A stretch of DNA of 43,069 bases from a virus (IMGVR_UViG_3300037245_000958:1-43069); one strand, 5' to 3'; positions 1-8,228 are shown, counted from the first letter of the stretch. Notes: generated from the letters alone by a model not told the origin. Numbers and translations: made by a program.

Positions 1-120
1 TAGTAGGATAGTAGTGTTAGGTAGCTAGAGGATAGTAGTAGCTAGTAGATAGCTATGTAGTATAGGGGGAAATGACGTCACCCATACACACCCCCCCCCC
101 TCGAAAATGTGTCTTTAGTG
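1..120. repeat. Left copy of the terminal direct repeat
   Basis: Bases 1-100 are identical to 42950-43049, and bases 101-120 match 43050-43069 at 15 of 20 positions. The exact part contains a TAG-rich tract (1-64), a run of five G, the palindrome TGACGTCA (73-80) and a run of ten C (91-100). Mismatches begin right after the C run. This is either a short direct terminal repeat of the packaged genome or the overlap left when a circular genome was assembled linearly. The sequence alone cannot decide. Confidence 0.95.
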
Positions 121-149
121 ACTTTAATGGCTATTTCAGTGATTAAGAA

Positions 150-178
150 ATAAATTATTGAGGAAAAACAATCACTTA
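150..178 (+). repeat. 29-base element, inverted copy at 42532-42560
   Basis: Exact 29-base match to the reverse complement of 42532-42560. Its core GAGGAAAAACAATCACTTA has relatives GAGGGAAAACAAGCACTTA (minus strand, 42640-42658) and a weaker form near 260-273. Copies on the two sides face opposite directions, each oriented relative to its own gene arm. These may be operators or origin repeats. Confidence 0.85.
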
Positions 179-415
179 GAGTGAAAACGTAAATTGATAT
201 TAGTGAAATGTCTTTGTGATCAGTGACTTTAATGAGATTTGACCGGATATTTCCGTTGAAAATCAAGCACTTAGAAATTTCATGATATTGATGATATCCC
301 CTTTAACGACATTGATGACATTGAATGGTATCTCTGCCTCTAAGCTGCGCTAAGCTGTTCAATGACTGAATAGATATTAATACAAAGGGTAGGATCAAAG
401 GCTCAATAGTGTGGT

Positions 416-432
416 TCTCAGGCGGTCTGAGA
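416..432 (+). other. Small hairpin in the control region
   Basis: TCTCAG and CTGAGA form a six-pair stem around a five-base loop, followed by GGGTTTTG. It resembles a weak rho-independent terminator for any transcript entering from the terminal repeat, but the T run has only four bases. Confidence 0.4.
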
Positions 433-525
433 GGGTTTTGCCTCATTTCTGCCCCCATTTTCCAGTCACCAGCCAAAACACTAGCTAGTAGCTACACCTA
501 GCTAGTACTTATCTATAAATAGTAC

Positions 526-554
526 TTGACAATAATCAGGCTCTCCCCCATAAT
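526..554 (+). promoter_or_regulatory. Sigma70-type promoter of the rightward arm
   Basis: TTGACA (526-531), a 17-base spacer, then CATAAT (549-554). Transcription would start near 561 and give a 40-base leader before the gene at 601. A tandem repeat TAGTACTT overlaps the -35 region (520-527) with a copy 17 bases upstream, suggesting an operator. The match to host-type consensus, with no phage RNA polymerase seen, implies use of host polymerase. Confidence 0.8.
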
Positions 555-600
555 ACCTACACATTCACAGTAACTCATAATAAGTAAGAGGATAAAGAGC

Positions 601-840
601 ATGAATAGAAGCATACGAGATACCCGCGCCCAATTAGTAGTAGCCACTAAAGCCCTAGCAAATTATCAGTGGAAACGCAAGGGGGATAGTAAAGAAGCGG
701 TATGCAGGAGAGTAGCCATCCTAGCAGCCTGGTTGCATATCATGTTGCATGTAGCAGGGATAACCAAAACCACGCCAGCTACTAAGCATTATACTTTAGC
801 TGCATTAGACTCAGCTTTACTTAGTAATCAAGCTAGCTAG
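601..840 (+). CDS. Small hypothetical protein, first rightward gene
   Basis: Encodes 79 residues, basic near the N-terminus, with a hydrophobic stretch around residues 38-54 (AILAAWLHIMLHVAG) that could be a short membrane or buried helix. AAGAGGATAAAGAGC precedes the ATG and supplies the ribosome site. It is the first gene downstream of the promoter at 526-554, and a parS-like palindrome begins two bases after its stop. I do not recognise the family. First position behind a host-type promoter suits an early host-directed protein, but this is inference. Confidence 0.75.
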   Translation: MNRSIRDTRAQLVVATKALANYQWKRKGDSKEAVCRRVAILAAWLHIMLHVAGITKTTPATKHYTLAALDSALLSNQAS

Positions 841-841
841 T

Positions 842-857
842 TGTTCCACGTGGAACA
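842..857. promoter_or_regulatory. Perfect parS-like palindrome (ParB-binding site)
   Basis: TGTTCCACGTGGAACA is a perfect 16-bp inverted repeat. It fits the bacterial chromosomal parS consensus TGTTNCACGTGNAACA in the C/G form known from Pseudomonas-type ParB sites. It has no loop, so it is not a terminator. No ParB, ParA or Noc-like protein was recognised in the window, so the host ParB is the likely ligand. Only one copy was found. Confidence 0.8.
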
Positions 858-868
858 TACTGTAGGAT

Positions 869-885
869 TCTGGCCTATAGCCAGA
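869..885 (+). other. Short hairpin downstream of the parS-like site
   Basis: TCTGGC and GCCAGA pair around the loop CTATA. No T run follows, so it is not a standard terminator. It may stabilise or process the RNA between the first two genes. Confidence 0.4.
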
Positions 886-974
886 TAAGCCGTTATATGA
901 GATAATGTTTTTTCAGTAGCGGATTTGAAAACAAAAGGCACTTTGCCGATTCAACCTTTAGAGGAATATCAATC

Positions 975-1634
975 ATGACTGACCAAACTGAAAACCAAAC
1001 TGAGGCCGTCGAAGTCTCAACAGCAACCCAAACTGGTGAACCAACTTTCCATTCTGTAATCATGCGGATCAATGAGCGAGTAGCTGGTAAGAATGTATTT
1101 AAGAAGTTTTTAACCTATGGTATCCCCACTTTGGATATGGTAGATAGTAACCTACCTAAGCCAGATAGCTGGGAAGAGAAGGAACTCAAAGAAGGGGAAG
1201 AGACAGCTATTATCTCTAGTCCTGTCTATGCCGCTGACCATCTACAATATGTACAAGACTCCATCATCCAGCGTCTACAAGGGCTGGCACGTAGCCGAGA
1301 TAATGCAGGTATGGAGCCTTGCACTAACTGGACAGAAGTAGCAGAGTCAGGTGGTGCAGGTACTAAGTACCCTGTTCAGCTCAAAGCGTTTCGTGAAGGC
1401 TTTGCTACTTGGCTTAAAGAAGTATCCACGTACTCGGATGTACAAGCGGCTGCTATTATGTCCTATACGGATACCAAGCGGCTGTTAATGCAGGATGCTA
1501 GCAAGAAAGAGAAGTTTGCTGGTGTAGTATCCCAGTATGTAGAATCGCTGGGTGATGCAGCTAGTGAGGTATCAAGTGTTATAGCTGCCATTAACCGTGC
1601 CATCACCACAGAAGATGAAGCACTGGACTGGTAA
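975..1634 (+). CDS. Hypothetical protein, 219 residues, own terminator
   Basis: Acidic Thr/Glu/Gln-rich N-terminus (residues 1-22), then a mostly helical soluble protein with no recognisable motif or membrane segment. AGAGGAATATCAATC precedes the ATG. A strong terminator lies about 20 bases after the stop, so this gene and the one at 601 form a separate short transcript ahead of the morphogenesis genes. The isolated unit suggests high or distinctly timed expression. I do not recognise the family. Confidence 0.8.
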   Translation: MTDQTENQTEAVEVSTATQTGEPTFHSVIMRINERVAGKNVFKKFLTYGIPTLDMVDSNLPKPDSWEEKELKEGEETAIISSPVYAADHLQYVQDSIIQRLQGLARSRDNAGMEPCTNWTEVAESGGAGTKYPVQLKAFREGFATWLKEVSTYSDVQAAAIMSYTDTKRLLMQDASKKEKFAGVVSQYVESLGDAASEVSSVIAAINRAITTEDEALDW

Positions 1635-1653
1635 GGATTAGCTAGTATCTATC

Positions 1654-1700
1654 AAGGCTTGCTGCTCATAGATGGAGGGGGTAGCAAGCCTTTTTATTTT
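1654..1700 (+). terminator. Rho-independent terminator
   Basis: AAGGCTTGCT (1654-1663) pairs perfectly with AGCAAGCCTT (1683-1692), a ten-pair stem with a 19-base loop, followed by TTTATTTT. It separates the two leader genes from the terminase and head genes. No convincing promoter with a -35 box was found in 1701-1807, so downstream genes may depend on readthrough or a non-consensus promoter. Confidence 0.9.
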
Positions 1701-1807
1701 CCCCTAATGTCCGTATATCAAAGGGATCGTGAAAAATTTACTAAATATTTTTAGATTAGCTATCTCTACTAACTATAGCTACGCCACTAACTAGGAATAC
1801 ATACCTT

Positions 1808-2023
1808 ATGATATATTCTAGCTTAACTATAGCTGAATTACAAAATTTAGGTAATAGCGGAGATAGTAAAGCTTTAGAAGAATTAGGTAAAAAGGTGTGT
1901 AATATAAAATTCTGCCATGAAGAGACCTATTGTAGCTATGAAATTGAACTTCATGATCTACAACGTACACTAGAAAATGAAATGCCTCCAGAATGCCCAC
2001 ATTGTGGTAAATTTGTAAGCTAA
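1808..2023 (+). CDS. Small protein with a C-terminal Cys pair
   Basis: A 71-residue acidic protein. It has Cys and His around residues 31-42 (CNIKFCHEETYC) and a C-terminal CPHCG knuckle near residues 63-67, so it could bind zinc as a small ribbon. AGGA lies about a dozen bases before the ATG, a weak site. It sits 17 bases before the terminase small subunit gene. Function unknown; a DNA-packaging or regulatory helper is possible but unproven. Confidence 0.6.
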   Translation: MIYSSLTIAELQNLGNSGDSKALEELGKKVCNIKFCHEETYCSYEIELHDLQRTLENEMPPECPHCGKFVS

Positions 2024-2040
2024 GAAGGATAAGAATTCTG

Positions 2041-2580
2041 ATGGCAATTGATTCCGGTAAACTTATAGATCTAGCGGCTAGGGGACTCCCAGGCACGGTA
2101 ATAGCCAAAGCACTAGGGATCACCGATGGAGCTGTTACCCAACTGCTAGATAGGGAAGATGTAGAGCGTAAGGTTAAAGAGAAACAAGCTGAGTTATCCT
2201 CTGCTGATTTAGAAGCACTCAAAAGCTTAGAGCAAGTAAATTGCTCCCTATTAGCTAAGATTTCTGATCTAGTAGAGGAAACAGGATCCTTAGGTGAAGC
2301 AGTAGGAGCTTATGAGAAGCTATCTCGGATGCACGCCCAGAAGCAAAGTGGTAATGCTGGAGGAACTGAGGAGGGTATTAAGAAGATAACTGTATCCGTA
2401 CCAACTTTTATTCAAAACATTGTACATATTCATACCTCTACTAATAATGAGATAATAGATATTAATGATAGATCTATGGCTACTATGCCTACTCTAGCAG
2501 TACATACTCTAATCAAAGAAAACCATGATGCAAAAACTCCTATCTCCAAAGATATCGACCTTGATAGTGTTGCCTTTTAG
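2041..2580 (+). CDS. terS: Terminase small subunit
   Basis: A 179-residue protein that probably recognises the packaging site and presents DNA to the large subunit. The N-terminus has a helix-turn-helix pattern (about residues 14-36, GLPGTVIAKALGITDGAV), followed by a Lys/Glu-rich coiled-coil-like central region (about 40-95), the usual architecture of small terminases. It directly precedes the large subunit gene. Assignment rests on the HTH, length and position. Confidence 0.7.
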   Translation: MAIDSGKLIDLAARGLPGTVIAKALGITDGAVTQLLDREDVERKVKEKQAELSSADLEALKSLEQVNCSLLAKISDLVEETGSLGEAVGAYEKLSRMHAQKQSGNAGGTEEGIKKITVSVPTFIQNIVHIHTSTNNEIIDINDRSMATMPTLAVHTLIKENHDAKTPISKDIDLDSVAF

Positions 2581-2695
2581 GAGAGATACAACTCTATTGG
2601 CTAGCCTGCCTATTAAGACGGTAAGTGCTAAGCCATTGACTGGAGCAGAGTTAGCTCAAGTAAGGAAGTTGCAAAAATTATTAGGTAAAGGATAA
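2525..2695 (+). CDS. Small overlapping ORF between terminase genes
   Basis: A 56-codon frame starting ATGATG inside the end of the small terminase gene and stopping ten bases before the large terminase gene. Its last third is charged and helical (GAELAQVRKLQKLLGKG). The first ATG lacks a good ribosome site. AGGAGA at 2579-2584 could instead serve an in-frame TTG at 2597, giving about 32 residues. It fills an otherwise empty 125-base gap, which favours its reality. Function unknown. Confidence 0.5.
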   Translation: MMQKLLSPKISTLIVLPFRRDTTLLASLPIKTVSAKPLTGAELAQVRKLQKLLGKG

Positions 2696-2704
2696 GCAGA
2701 TCCG

Positions 2705-4219
2705 ATGAGTGAGCAAGTAGATTTCTCTCCTGAACAAGTAGCTACTCATATTCGGGATGATTTAGATTACTTAGCTGCTATATTAATACCAGAAGCGGCT
2801 ACATCCCCTTTTCCTGCTTTTTATAAAACAGTATGGATCTATATTTTACAAAATCTCCATACTCTAGGGCCGCAAGAAGTATTTAGATTTGCTTTAGGTC
2901 TACCTCGTGGTTATGCTAAAACAGTATTCTTAAAACTTTTAGTTTGCTACCTTATTATACATGATTATGAAATATCTTTTATTGTTATAGTATGTGCTAC
3001 AGAAAGATTAGCTAAGAATTTTCTAGCTGATGTAAGCACTATGATGCAGAATACTATTATCTCCCAGGTATACGGAAATTGGGAATCTTCTTTAGAGAAA
3101 GATACCGTGGATGATAAGAGAGCTAGATTTAATGGTAGGCTTATTATTCTTGTTAGCTTATCAGTCGGCACTTCAGTACGGGGATTAAATATAGATAATA
3201 AACGTCCCCATCTAATAATCTGTGATGATGCTCAAACAAAGGAATGTGATAACTCTGATACAGAACGAGCAGCACTCAAGCAATGGCTAGTAGGAACCCT
3301 ATTTAAGTGTCTAACTAAAACAGAAAAGAAAGCTATACTATATATAGGGAATATGTATTCTACTGAATGTATCCTATATATGTTCTCCAAGATGAAAGCT
3401 TGGGTATCCCTAATCACTGGAGCTATCCTAGCTGATGGTAAGGTATTATGGGAGCAAATTCAAACCTTACAAGAGCTTATGGATGAGTATGAGCATGATA
3501 ATGAATTAGGAGAAGGAGCTACTTGGTTTGCTGAGATACAAAACGATCCTACAGGAGCTGCATGTGGACTACTAGGACTAGGGGAAACAGTTCCAGCGTG
3601 TGCCACAATAGAAGATCCTAATATCTATCCTATTAAGTTTATTACAGTAGATCCATCAGGGCGTAAAGTAACCTCAGATGATAATGTAGTAGCTACTCAT
3701 GCTTTAGTAGATGGGGAGATAGGAGTAACCCTTAAGATAAATAATGGTAAATGGTCACCAGACCAAGTTATAGACGAGATAGTAAACCAATGTATAGAAT
3801 TCAGAGTCCCAATCGTGTTTATAGAATCCGTAGCCTATCAGGAAACTCTGGCATATTGGTTAGAGCGACGCCTGGAGGAACTAGGCCTGAAGATAACTGT
3901 GATACCTATAGGTACAGGAGTAGCTTCAAAGTATCGTCGGATCAAAGCTTGGGTCAAACAGCTAGTAGGGGGTAAGTGGTTTATAGTAGATAAACTATCT
4001 TATAACCTAGCTACATTTCAATTATATAAATATAAAACAGATCGAACAGATAATACGGATGATGTCTTAGATGTCCTAGCTCAAGCTAGATTAGCTATAA
4101 CTAAGCATTATAAGGATATCATCCAAGCTACTCCCTTAGAGGAAGAAGTATCAAAGCCTAAAGCTAAAGTAATGCGAAATAATACCTCACTAGATAGATT
4201 GCGGAGAGCAAGTAGATGA
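2705..4219 (+). CDS. terL: Terminase large subunit, DNA-packaging motor ATPase and nuclease
   Basis: A 504-residue motor that pumps DNA into the prohead and cuts it. The ATPase domain has Walker A GLPRGYAKT (65-73) and Walker B LIICDDA (170-176). The nuclease domain shows the RNase H-like acidic residues D316 (TVDPSG), E374 (FIESVA) and D452/D453 (TDDVLD). Length is usual for podovirus terminases. The stop overlaps the portal start in ATGA, so translation is coupled. Confidence 0.95.
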   Translation: MSEQVDFSPEQVATHIRDDLDYLAAILIPEAATSPFPAFYKTVWIYILQNLHTLGPQEVFRFALGLPRGYAKTVFLKLLVCYLIIHDYEISFIVIVCATERLAKNFLADVSTMMQNTIISQVYGNWESSLEKDTVDDKRARFNGRLIILVSLSVGTSVRGLNIDNKRPHLIICDDAQTKECDNSDTERAALKQWLVGTLFKCLTKTEKKAILYIGNMYSTECILYMFSKMKAWVSLITGAILADGKVLWEQIQTLQELMDEYEHDNELGEGATWFAEIQNDPTGAACGLLGLGETVPACATIEDPNIYPIKFITVDPSGRKVTSDDNVVATHALVDGEIGVTLKINNGKWSPDQVIDEIVNQCIEFRVPIVFIESVAYQETLAYWLERRLEELGLKITVIPIGTGVASKYRRIKAWVKQLVGGKWFIVDKLSYNLATFQLYKYKTDRTDNTDDVLDVLAQARLAITKHYKDIIQATPLEEEVSKPKAKVMRNNTSLDRLRRASR

Positions 4220-6087
4220 TGAAATTACCTAAGGTAACTCATGATAAGTTACTAAAACTTGTTTTAGAGATACAAGAGCATCAAAAGAAGTTCTCAGAAT
4301 TTAGAACTAAACTAGAATCTATTGATGAAGCTTATGCTAAAACTAAAGTTACTATAGATGATACAGATGTTTGTACCGGAGCTAATTCAACTGTGTCAGA
4401 AAATGTAGCTATAAAAGTTCCAATTGTAAACTCTGAAATAGATTCAGTAATAGCTTTTCTATCTGGAATCTTCGTTAATCGTTCTCCTTTATTCCAGGTT
4501 ATATCTGATGAAGCTCATCCACAGATGGCTATGGAGTTCCAAGCATTAATATCTAAGGATGCTAGACAGCAAGGTTGGGGTCGACAACTGCTCCGTTTTA
4601 TCTCTAAAGCAGTACGCTATAATATAGCAGCTATTGAAGTAGAGTCGGATACTCAGAAAGATTTTAATCTAGCTTCTACTGGTATTGAGGGAGCTACTTC
4701 TTTAGAAATAGAGTATGTCCCTGTTACCCGACTTAAAGCTTTGGATATGTATAATGCTTTATTTGATTATAGGGTATCTCCAGGAGATATAGCTGCCAAA
4801 GGAGAGTATGTTGGATATAATGAGATTATATCTAAGGTAGAACTTAAAGCTCTTGGTAATCGTAGGTCTGAAGAGAAGATTGCATACAATCTTAAAGAAG
4901 CCTACTCTTCTACTATGGCTGGCACTGATGAGTACTGGAATACTCCTCCTAATATTGCAGAGGCGACTCATCTATCAGCAGAAGAGAAAACCGATTGGTT
5001 TGATTGGGCAGGTATTACAGAGAGTACTAATCTAAAGATGGCAGCTTCTAGCTATTTTAAAACCAAACTCTATATCAGGATCATACCTCATGAGTTTGGT
5101 TTACAAATAGTAAATCCTACGATCCCTCGTATTATTCGTTTAGAGATTATTAATAATACGCATATAATTTCGTATAAAGAGATGGTAACTCCCTTAGATC
5201 TTTTACCTATATTCTTTGCAGATACTAGGGAGGATGGGTTTGATTATCAAACTAAATCAATTGGAGAGACCGTAACTCCTTATCAAGATGTAGCAACAGA
5301 GCTTTTGCATGTTAGATTAGAAGGATCTAAGAGAGCATTAAATGATAGAGCTATCTATGATCCTGATTATCTTGATACCTTGGATGTAAATAGTCCTACT
5401 GCTGCAGCTAAAATGCCTCTTAAGAAAGCTCTTAGGAATGCTGGAGATAGGGCACCTATGAGTCAGATTTACTACCAGATACCCTTTGAAAGCCAAGGAG
5501 TAGTTAATGCCCTAACTGATCTTGGAACCATAATGGAGCTTAAAGATCAAGTAAATGGAGTAGGTATGGGAATGCGAGGGCAGCATAGAAAAGGTAATAG
5601 AACCTTAGGAGAGTTTGATGCAGTAGAAGGAGGATCAGAAGCTAAGGGTATGCCTTATGCTATCAGGATCGAAGAACAAGTAATGACCCCCCTTAAACTC
5701 TTTGTTAAGTATTTTATCTTATCTTCCTCTAAGGTAGAGCAGGAAATACTAGATATAGAATCGCAACAAGTAGTTAAGGTTAATTTAGTTGAGCTGCGTA
5801 AAGCTATGTTAGAGTTTAGATTAACAGACGGTCTACGCCCTAAAGCTGCATTAACTGATCCAAATGTATTATCTACTGCATTGCAGTTTGTACAAAACTC
5901 TCCAGAACTAAACCAGGAATATTCTTCAGGGGCCATCTTTGCAGATATGATGGCCGTACTGGACATAGATATATCTAAACATAAAAGGCAGATACCTAAT
6001 GCAAATATCCCCCCAGATACTAGCCAAAATGTACAACCCAAGCCTGCTAACCCTCCAGACACAGGAGGAACTGAACAGGATACTTAG
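4216..6087 (+). CDS. Portal protein
   Basis: A 623-residue protein immediately after the large terminase, matching the size and position of podovirus portals. The portal forms the dodecameric ring through which DNA enters and leaves and to which the adaptor binds. It has a helical N-terminus, a long alpha/beta middle and a helical stem region. The last 35 residues are Pro/Asn/Thr-rich and probably disordered. Assignment is from position, length and overall character; no short motif is diagnostic. Confidence 0.85.
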   Translation: MMKLPKVTHDKLLKLVLEIQEHQKKFSEFRTKLESIDEAYAKTKVTIDDTDVCTGANSTVSENVAIKVPIVNSEIDSVIAFLSGIFVNRSPLFQVISDEAHPQMAMEFQALISKDARQQGWGRQLLRFISKAVRYNIAAIEVESDTQKDFNLASTGIEGATSLEIEYVPVTRLKALDMYNALFDYRVSPGDIAAKGEYVGYNEIISKVELKALGNRRSEEKIAYNLKEAYSSTMAGTDEYWNTPPNIAEATHLSAEEKTDWFDWAGITESTNLKMAASSYFKTKLYIRIIPHEFGLQIVNPTIPRIIRLEIINNTHIISYKEMVTPLDLLPIFFADTREDGFDYQTKSIGETVTPYQDVATELLHVRLEGSKRALNDRAIYDPDYLDTLDVNSPTAAAKMPLKKALRNAGDRAPMSQIYYQIPFESQGVVNALTDLGTIMELKDQVNGVGMGMRGQHRKGNRTLGEFDAVEGGSEAKGMPYAIRIEEQVMTPLKLFVKYFILSSSKVEQEILDIESQQVVKVNLVELRKAMLEFRLTDGLRPKAALTDPNVLSTALQFVQNSPELNQEYSSGAIFADMMAVLDIDISKHKRQIPNANIPPDTSQNVQPKPANPPDTGGTEQDT

Positions 6088-6262
6088 TACTCCTGAGATG
6101 CAACAAAAGCTTATGCAGGTAGGCATTCAGATGTTACTGGAAAATGGCGTAGATTTAGAAAAGAATATAAATGTTAATCCTCATATAATAAAAGGATTAA
6201 ACATGGGAGTACTTTTGATACTTAACGAATTGCTGGATATTCCAGCTAACCTTAGAGGATAA
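5999..6262 (+). CDS. Small helical protein overlapping the portal end
   Basis: Up to 87 residues, largely helical (residues about 20-85). The frame overlaps the last 89 bases of the portal gene and then continues alone for 175 bases, so a gene is needed there. Its start is uncertain: ATG 5999 and 6029 lack ribosome sites, while AGGAGG at 6063-6068 precedes an in-frame ATG only at 6098 (54 residues). It lies between portal and scaffold and may assist head assembly. Unknown family. Confidence 0.65.
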   Translation: MQISPQILAKMYNPSLLTLQTQEELNRILSTPEMQQKLMQVGIQMLLENGVDLEKNINVNPHIIKGLNMGVLLILNELLDIPANLRG

Positions 6263-6266
6263 GACA

Positions 6267-6977
6267 ATGCCAATAGTAGATGGTAGTATTACTCCAGGAT
6301 TAAGTCCTGATATGAATCCTGCTGCACCTGCTGTAGCTCCTGTAGTTCCTATTGTAGATGCTATACCTGCACCAGAACCGAAACCCGAAGGGCTTGACAA
6401 ATTTGCATTCTTGACCGATAATGACAAGGACAAAAAAGGTTCAAAGGATACACCTCCTGAGCCAGAAGCCCCGTTTGATCCAGTAGCTCTCTTATCTAAT
6501 GAAGAGGCTACCACCGCATTACTTTCAAAGATTGACTTCAGTAAAAGCATCTCTGAAGATACACAAAAGCTAATAGCAGCTGGAGATCCAAGTGCGCTAT
6601 TAGCCCTCTCCAATGATATAGGCAAACAAGCGTACTTAATGGCTGCACAACATTCGGTAGCTATAAATAAACGCTATGTAGATGAACAACTTGCCAACCA
6701 ATCCACCGCTGTACAATCTAAGATTAACTCTACTATTGATGATACCGAACTGGCACGTCTAATTCCAGAGATAAAGAATCCTATTCTGGGAGAAGCAGTA
6801 AACGGGTTTGTGGCCAAGTATCGTGCTCAAAATCCTACAGCTAGTGCAGATGATGTTGCTAAACAGGTTAAATCATATTTAGGTGAGCTTAATTCTACTG
6901 TAAATAAACCCGAACCTGAATCTAAACCAGAAGATGAAGGCATTAACTGGCTTAAAGATTTAGGTATCGATACCTAA
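6267..6977 (+). CDS. Capsid scaffolding protein
   Basis: A 236-residue acidic protein with a long Pro/Ala-rich N-terminus (about 1-70), a helical Gln/Ala-rich middle and a charged C-terminus. These are the composition and position typical of podovirus scaffolds, directly before the major capsid gene. It would guide prohead assembly and then leave the shell. The final segment GINWLKDLGIDT is the likely capsid-binding helix, by analogy with other scaffolds. Confidence 0.8.
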   Translation: MPIVDGSITPGLSPDMNPAAPAVAPVVPIVDAIPAPEPKPEGLDKFAFLTDNDKDKKGSKDTPPEPEAPFDPVALLSNEEATTALLSKIDFSKSISEDTQKLIAAGDPSALLALSNDIGKQAYLMAAQHSVAINKRYVDEQLANQSTAVQSKINSTIDDTELARLIPEIKNPILGEAVNGFVAKYRAQNPTASADDVAKQVKSYLGELNSTVNKPEPESKPEDEGINWLKDLGIDT

Positions 6978-6995
6978 CTATAAGGATACTATCTA

Positions 6996-8228
6996 ATGGC
7001 TACATTAGGCTCACTTAACCCGAATGGCTTCTTTCGTACTAGTTTTAATCCAACAGAACTAAACAAGAAGTCATTCTCTGACACCATTATGCGGTTGTTT
7101 CCTAATGGTTCAGCCCCTCTCTATGCTCTTACAGGAGAGATCAACAAGAAGAAGGCTGTTGCTGCTGAGCACGGCTACTTCGCTAAGCACTTTGCTCTTA
7201 GCTCTATGACTGTAGATGATGGCTCTGATCTAGCAGCAGGTGATACTACCCTGGTAGTTGACTCTACTGTTGGTATTGTAGCTGGAATGGTATTTCAAGT
7301 ACCTACAACACGAGAAAATATCCGTGTTAATACTATTACTAATGCTACTACTGCGGAAATTGATCGTAGCTTTGGTCGTGTAGCTGCAGGGGTTATAGGA
7401 GATAATGACGTTCTTAAGCTGGTTGGTAACTCTCATGTAGAAGCCAGTGATCGTCCAATAGCTCGTAGCATGGTATCTACCTACGTACCTAACTACACTT
7501 CTATCATCCGTAATGCCTGGCATATTTCTAATACGGCTCGTGCATCTCTAGCAGAAGCTGGGTTTAATAATATAGCAGAATCTCGTCAGGATTGTATGGA
7601 ATTCCATAGTACTGATTTTGAAGGTCAGCTACTTTGGGGCCAAGCAGTAGCTCCTGCAACTGATGCTACTACTGGTAATCCTATTCATTCTACACAAGGA
7701 TTAGTGGATGCTATCTATGAGCATGCTTCTGGTAATGTGAATACTGCTGGAGCTACTACCACTTATGCTCAGTTGGTAACTCTTGTAGAACCTATGTTTG
7801 CACACTCTACCTCTAAAACTGGTGGTGGATTAAAGGAACGTATGTTGTTTTGCGATTCTACAGCCATAAAGGTTATCCATGATATTGGACTAGCTTCTGG
7901 TCAAGTTACTATGACTACCAAAGAAACTAGCTTTGGTATGATGTTTACTGAATTTAAGATCTATAAGGGTATTATTCGGTTGATGGAGCATCCATTACTT
8001 ACAGAGACGGCTACTGCAACAGGTATTGCTATTGGAGTAGATCTTACAGCTGTAGGTGTTGCATATCTAGAAGGTCGGGATGTTAAGAAAGAAGACTATG
8101 ATGGTTCTGCTGATGGGAGCAATTCAGGACAGGATGCTTCTGGTGGATCATTACTCTCTGAATTTGCTACAGAGTTTACTAGTCCTCAAACCTGTGGTAT
8201 TATAAATGGAATAACCGCCGCTGCCTAA
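6996..8228 (+). CDS. Major capsid protein (SU10-like/DUF5309 type)
   Basis: A 410-residue protein directly after the scaffold, the usual place for the HK97-fold shell subunit. A beta-rich insertion at about residues 75-150 (including TLVVDSTVGI and RSFGRVAAG) followed by EASDRPIA and a helical C-terminal half resembles the SU10-type capsid family (DUF5309), from memory of that family. AAGGATACTATCT precedes the start. Codons are more host-like here (GGT, CGT, GCT), as expected for the most highly made protein. Confidence 0.88.
   Translation: MATLGSLNPNGFFRTSFNPTELNKKSFSDTIMRLFPNGSAPLYALTGEINKKKAVAAEHGYFAKHFALSSMTVDDGSDLAAGDTTLVVDSTVGIVAGMVFQVPTTRENIRVNTITNATTAEIDRSFGRVAAGVIGDNDVLKLVGNSHVEASDRPIARSMVSTYVPNYTSIIRNAWHISNTARASLAEAGFNNIAESRQDCMEFHSTDFEGQLLWGQAVAPATDATTGNPIHSTQGLVDAIYEHASGNVNTAGATTTYAQLVTLVEPMFAHSTSKTGGGLKERMLFCDSTAIKVIHDIGLASGQVTMTTKETSFGMMFTEFKIYKGIIRLMEHPLLTETATATGIAIGVDLTAVGVAYLEGRDVKKEDYDGSADGSNSGQDASGGSLLSEFATEFTSPQTCGIINGITAAA

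Larger units (their letters stand above)
101..600. other. Left half of the divergent control region, no gene
   Basis: No convincing gene lies here. The interval carries AGTGACTTTAATG twice (117-129 and 222-234) and a 29-base element (150-178) that recurs inverted at 42532-42560. TTTGTGATCAGTGA (213-226) recurs inverted at 42589-42601. A degenerate AATCAAGCACTTAG lies near 260-273, and there is a hairpin at 416-432. CTAGCTAGTA occurs at 481-490 and 498-507, and TAGTACTT at 503-510 and 520-527, just upstream of the rightward promoter. The arrangement suggests protein-binding repeats for transcription control or replication start; no specific protein can be named. Confidence 0.7.

Noticed and set aside
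78-266. 62-residue minus-strand frame starting from the control region
   Set aside because: It runs through the C10 homopolymer (Gly run) and the repeat elements, has no convincing ribosome site and points into the terminal repeat.
1827-2222. 131-residue minus-strand frame over the terminase small subunit
   Set aside because: Antisense to two coherent forward genes; Ser/Leu-rich shadow composition with no ribosome site.
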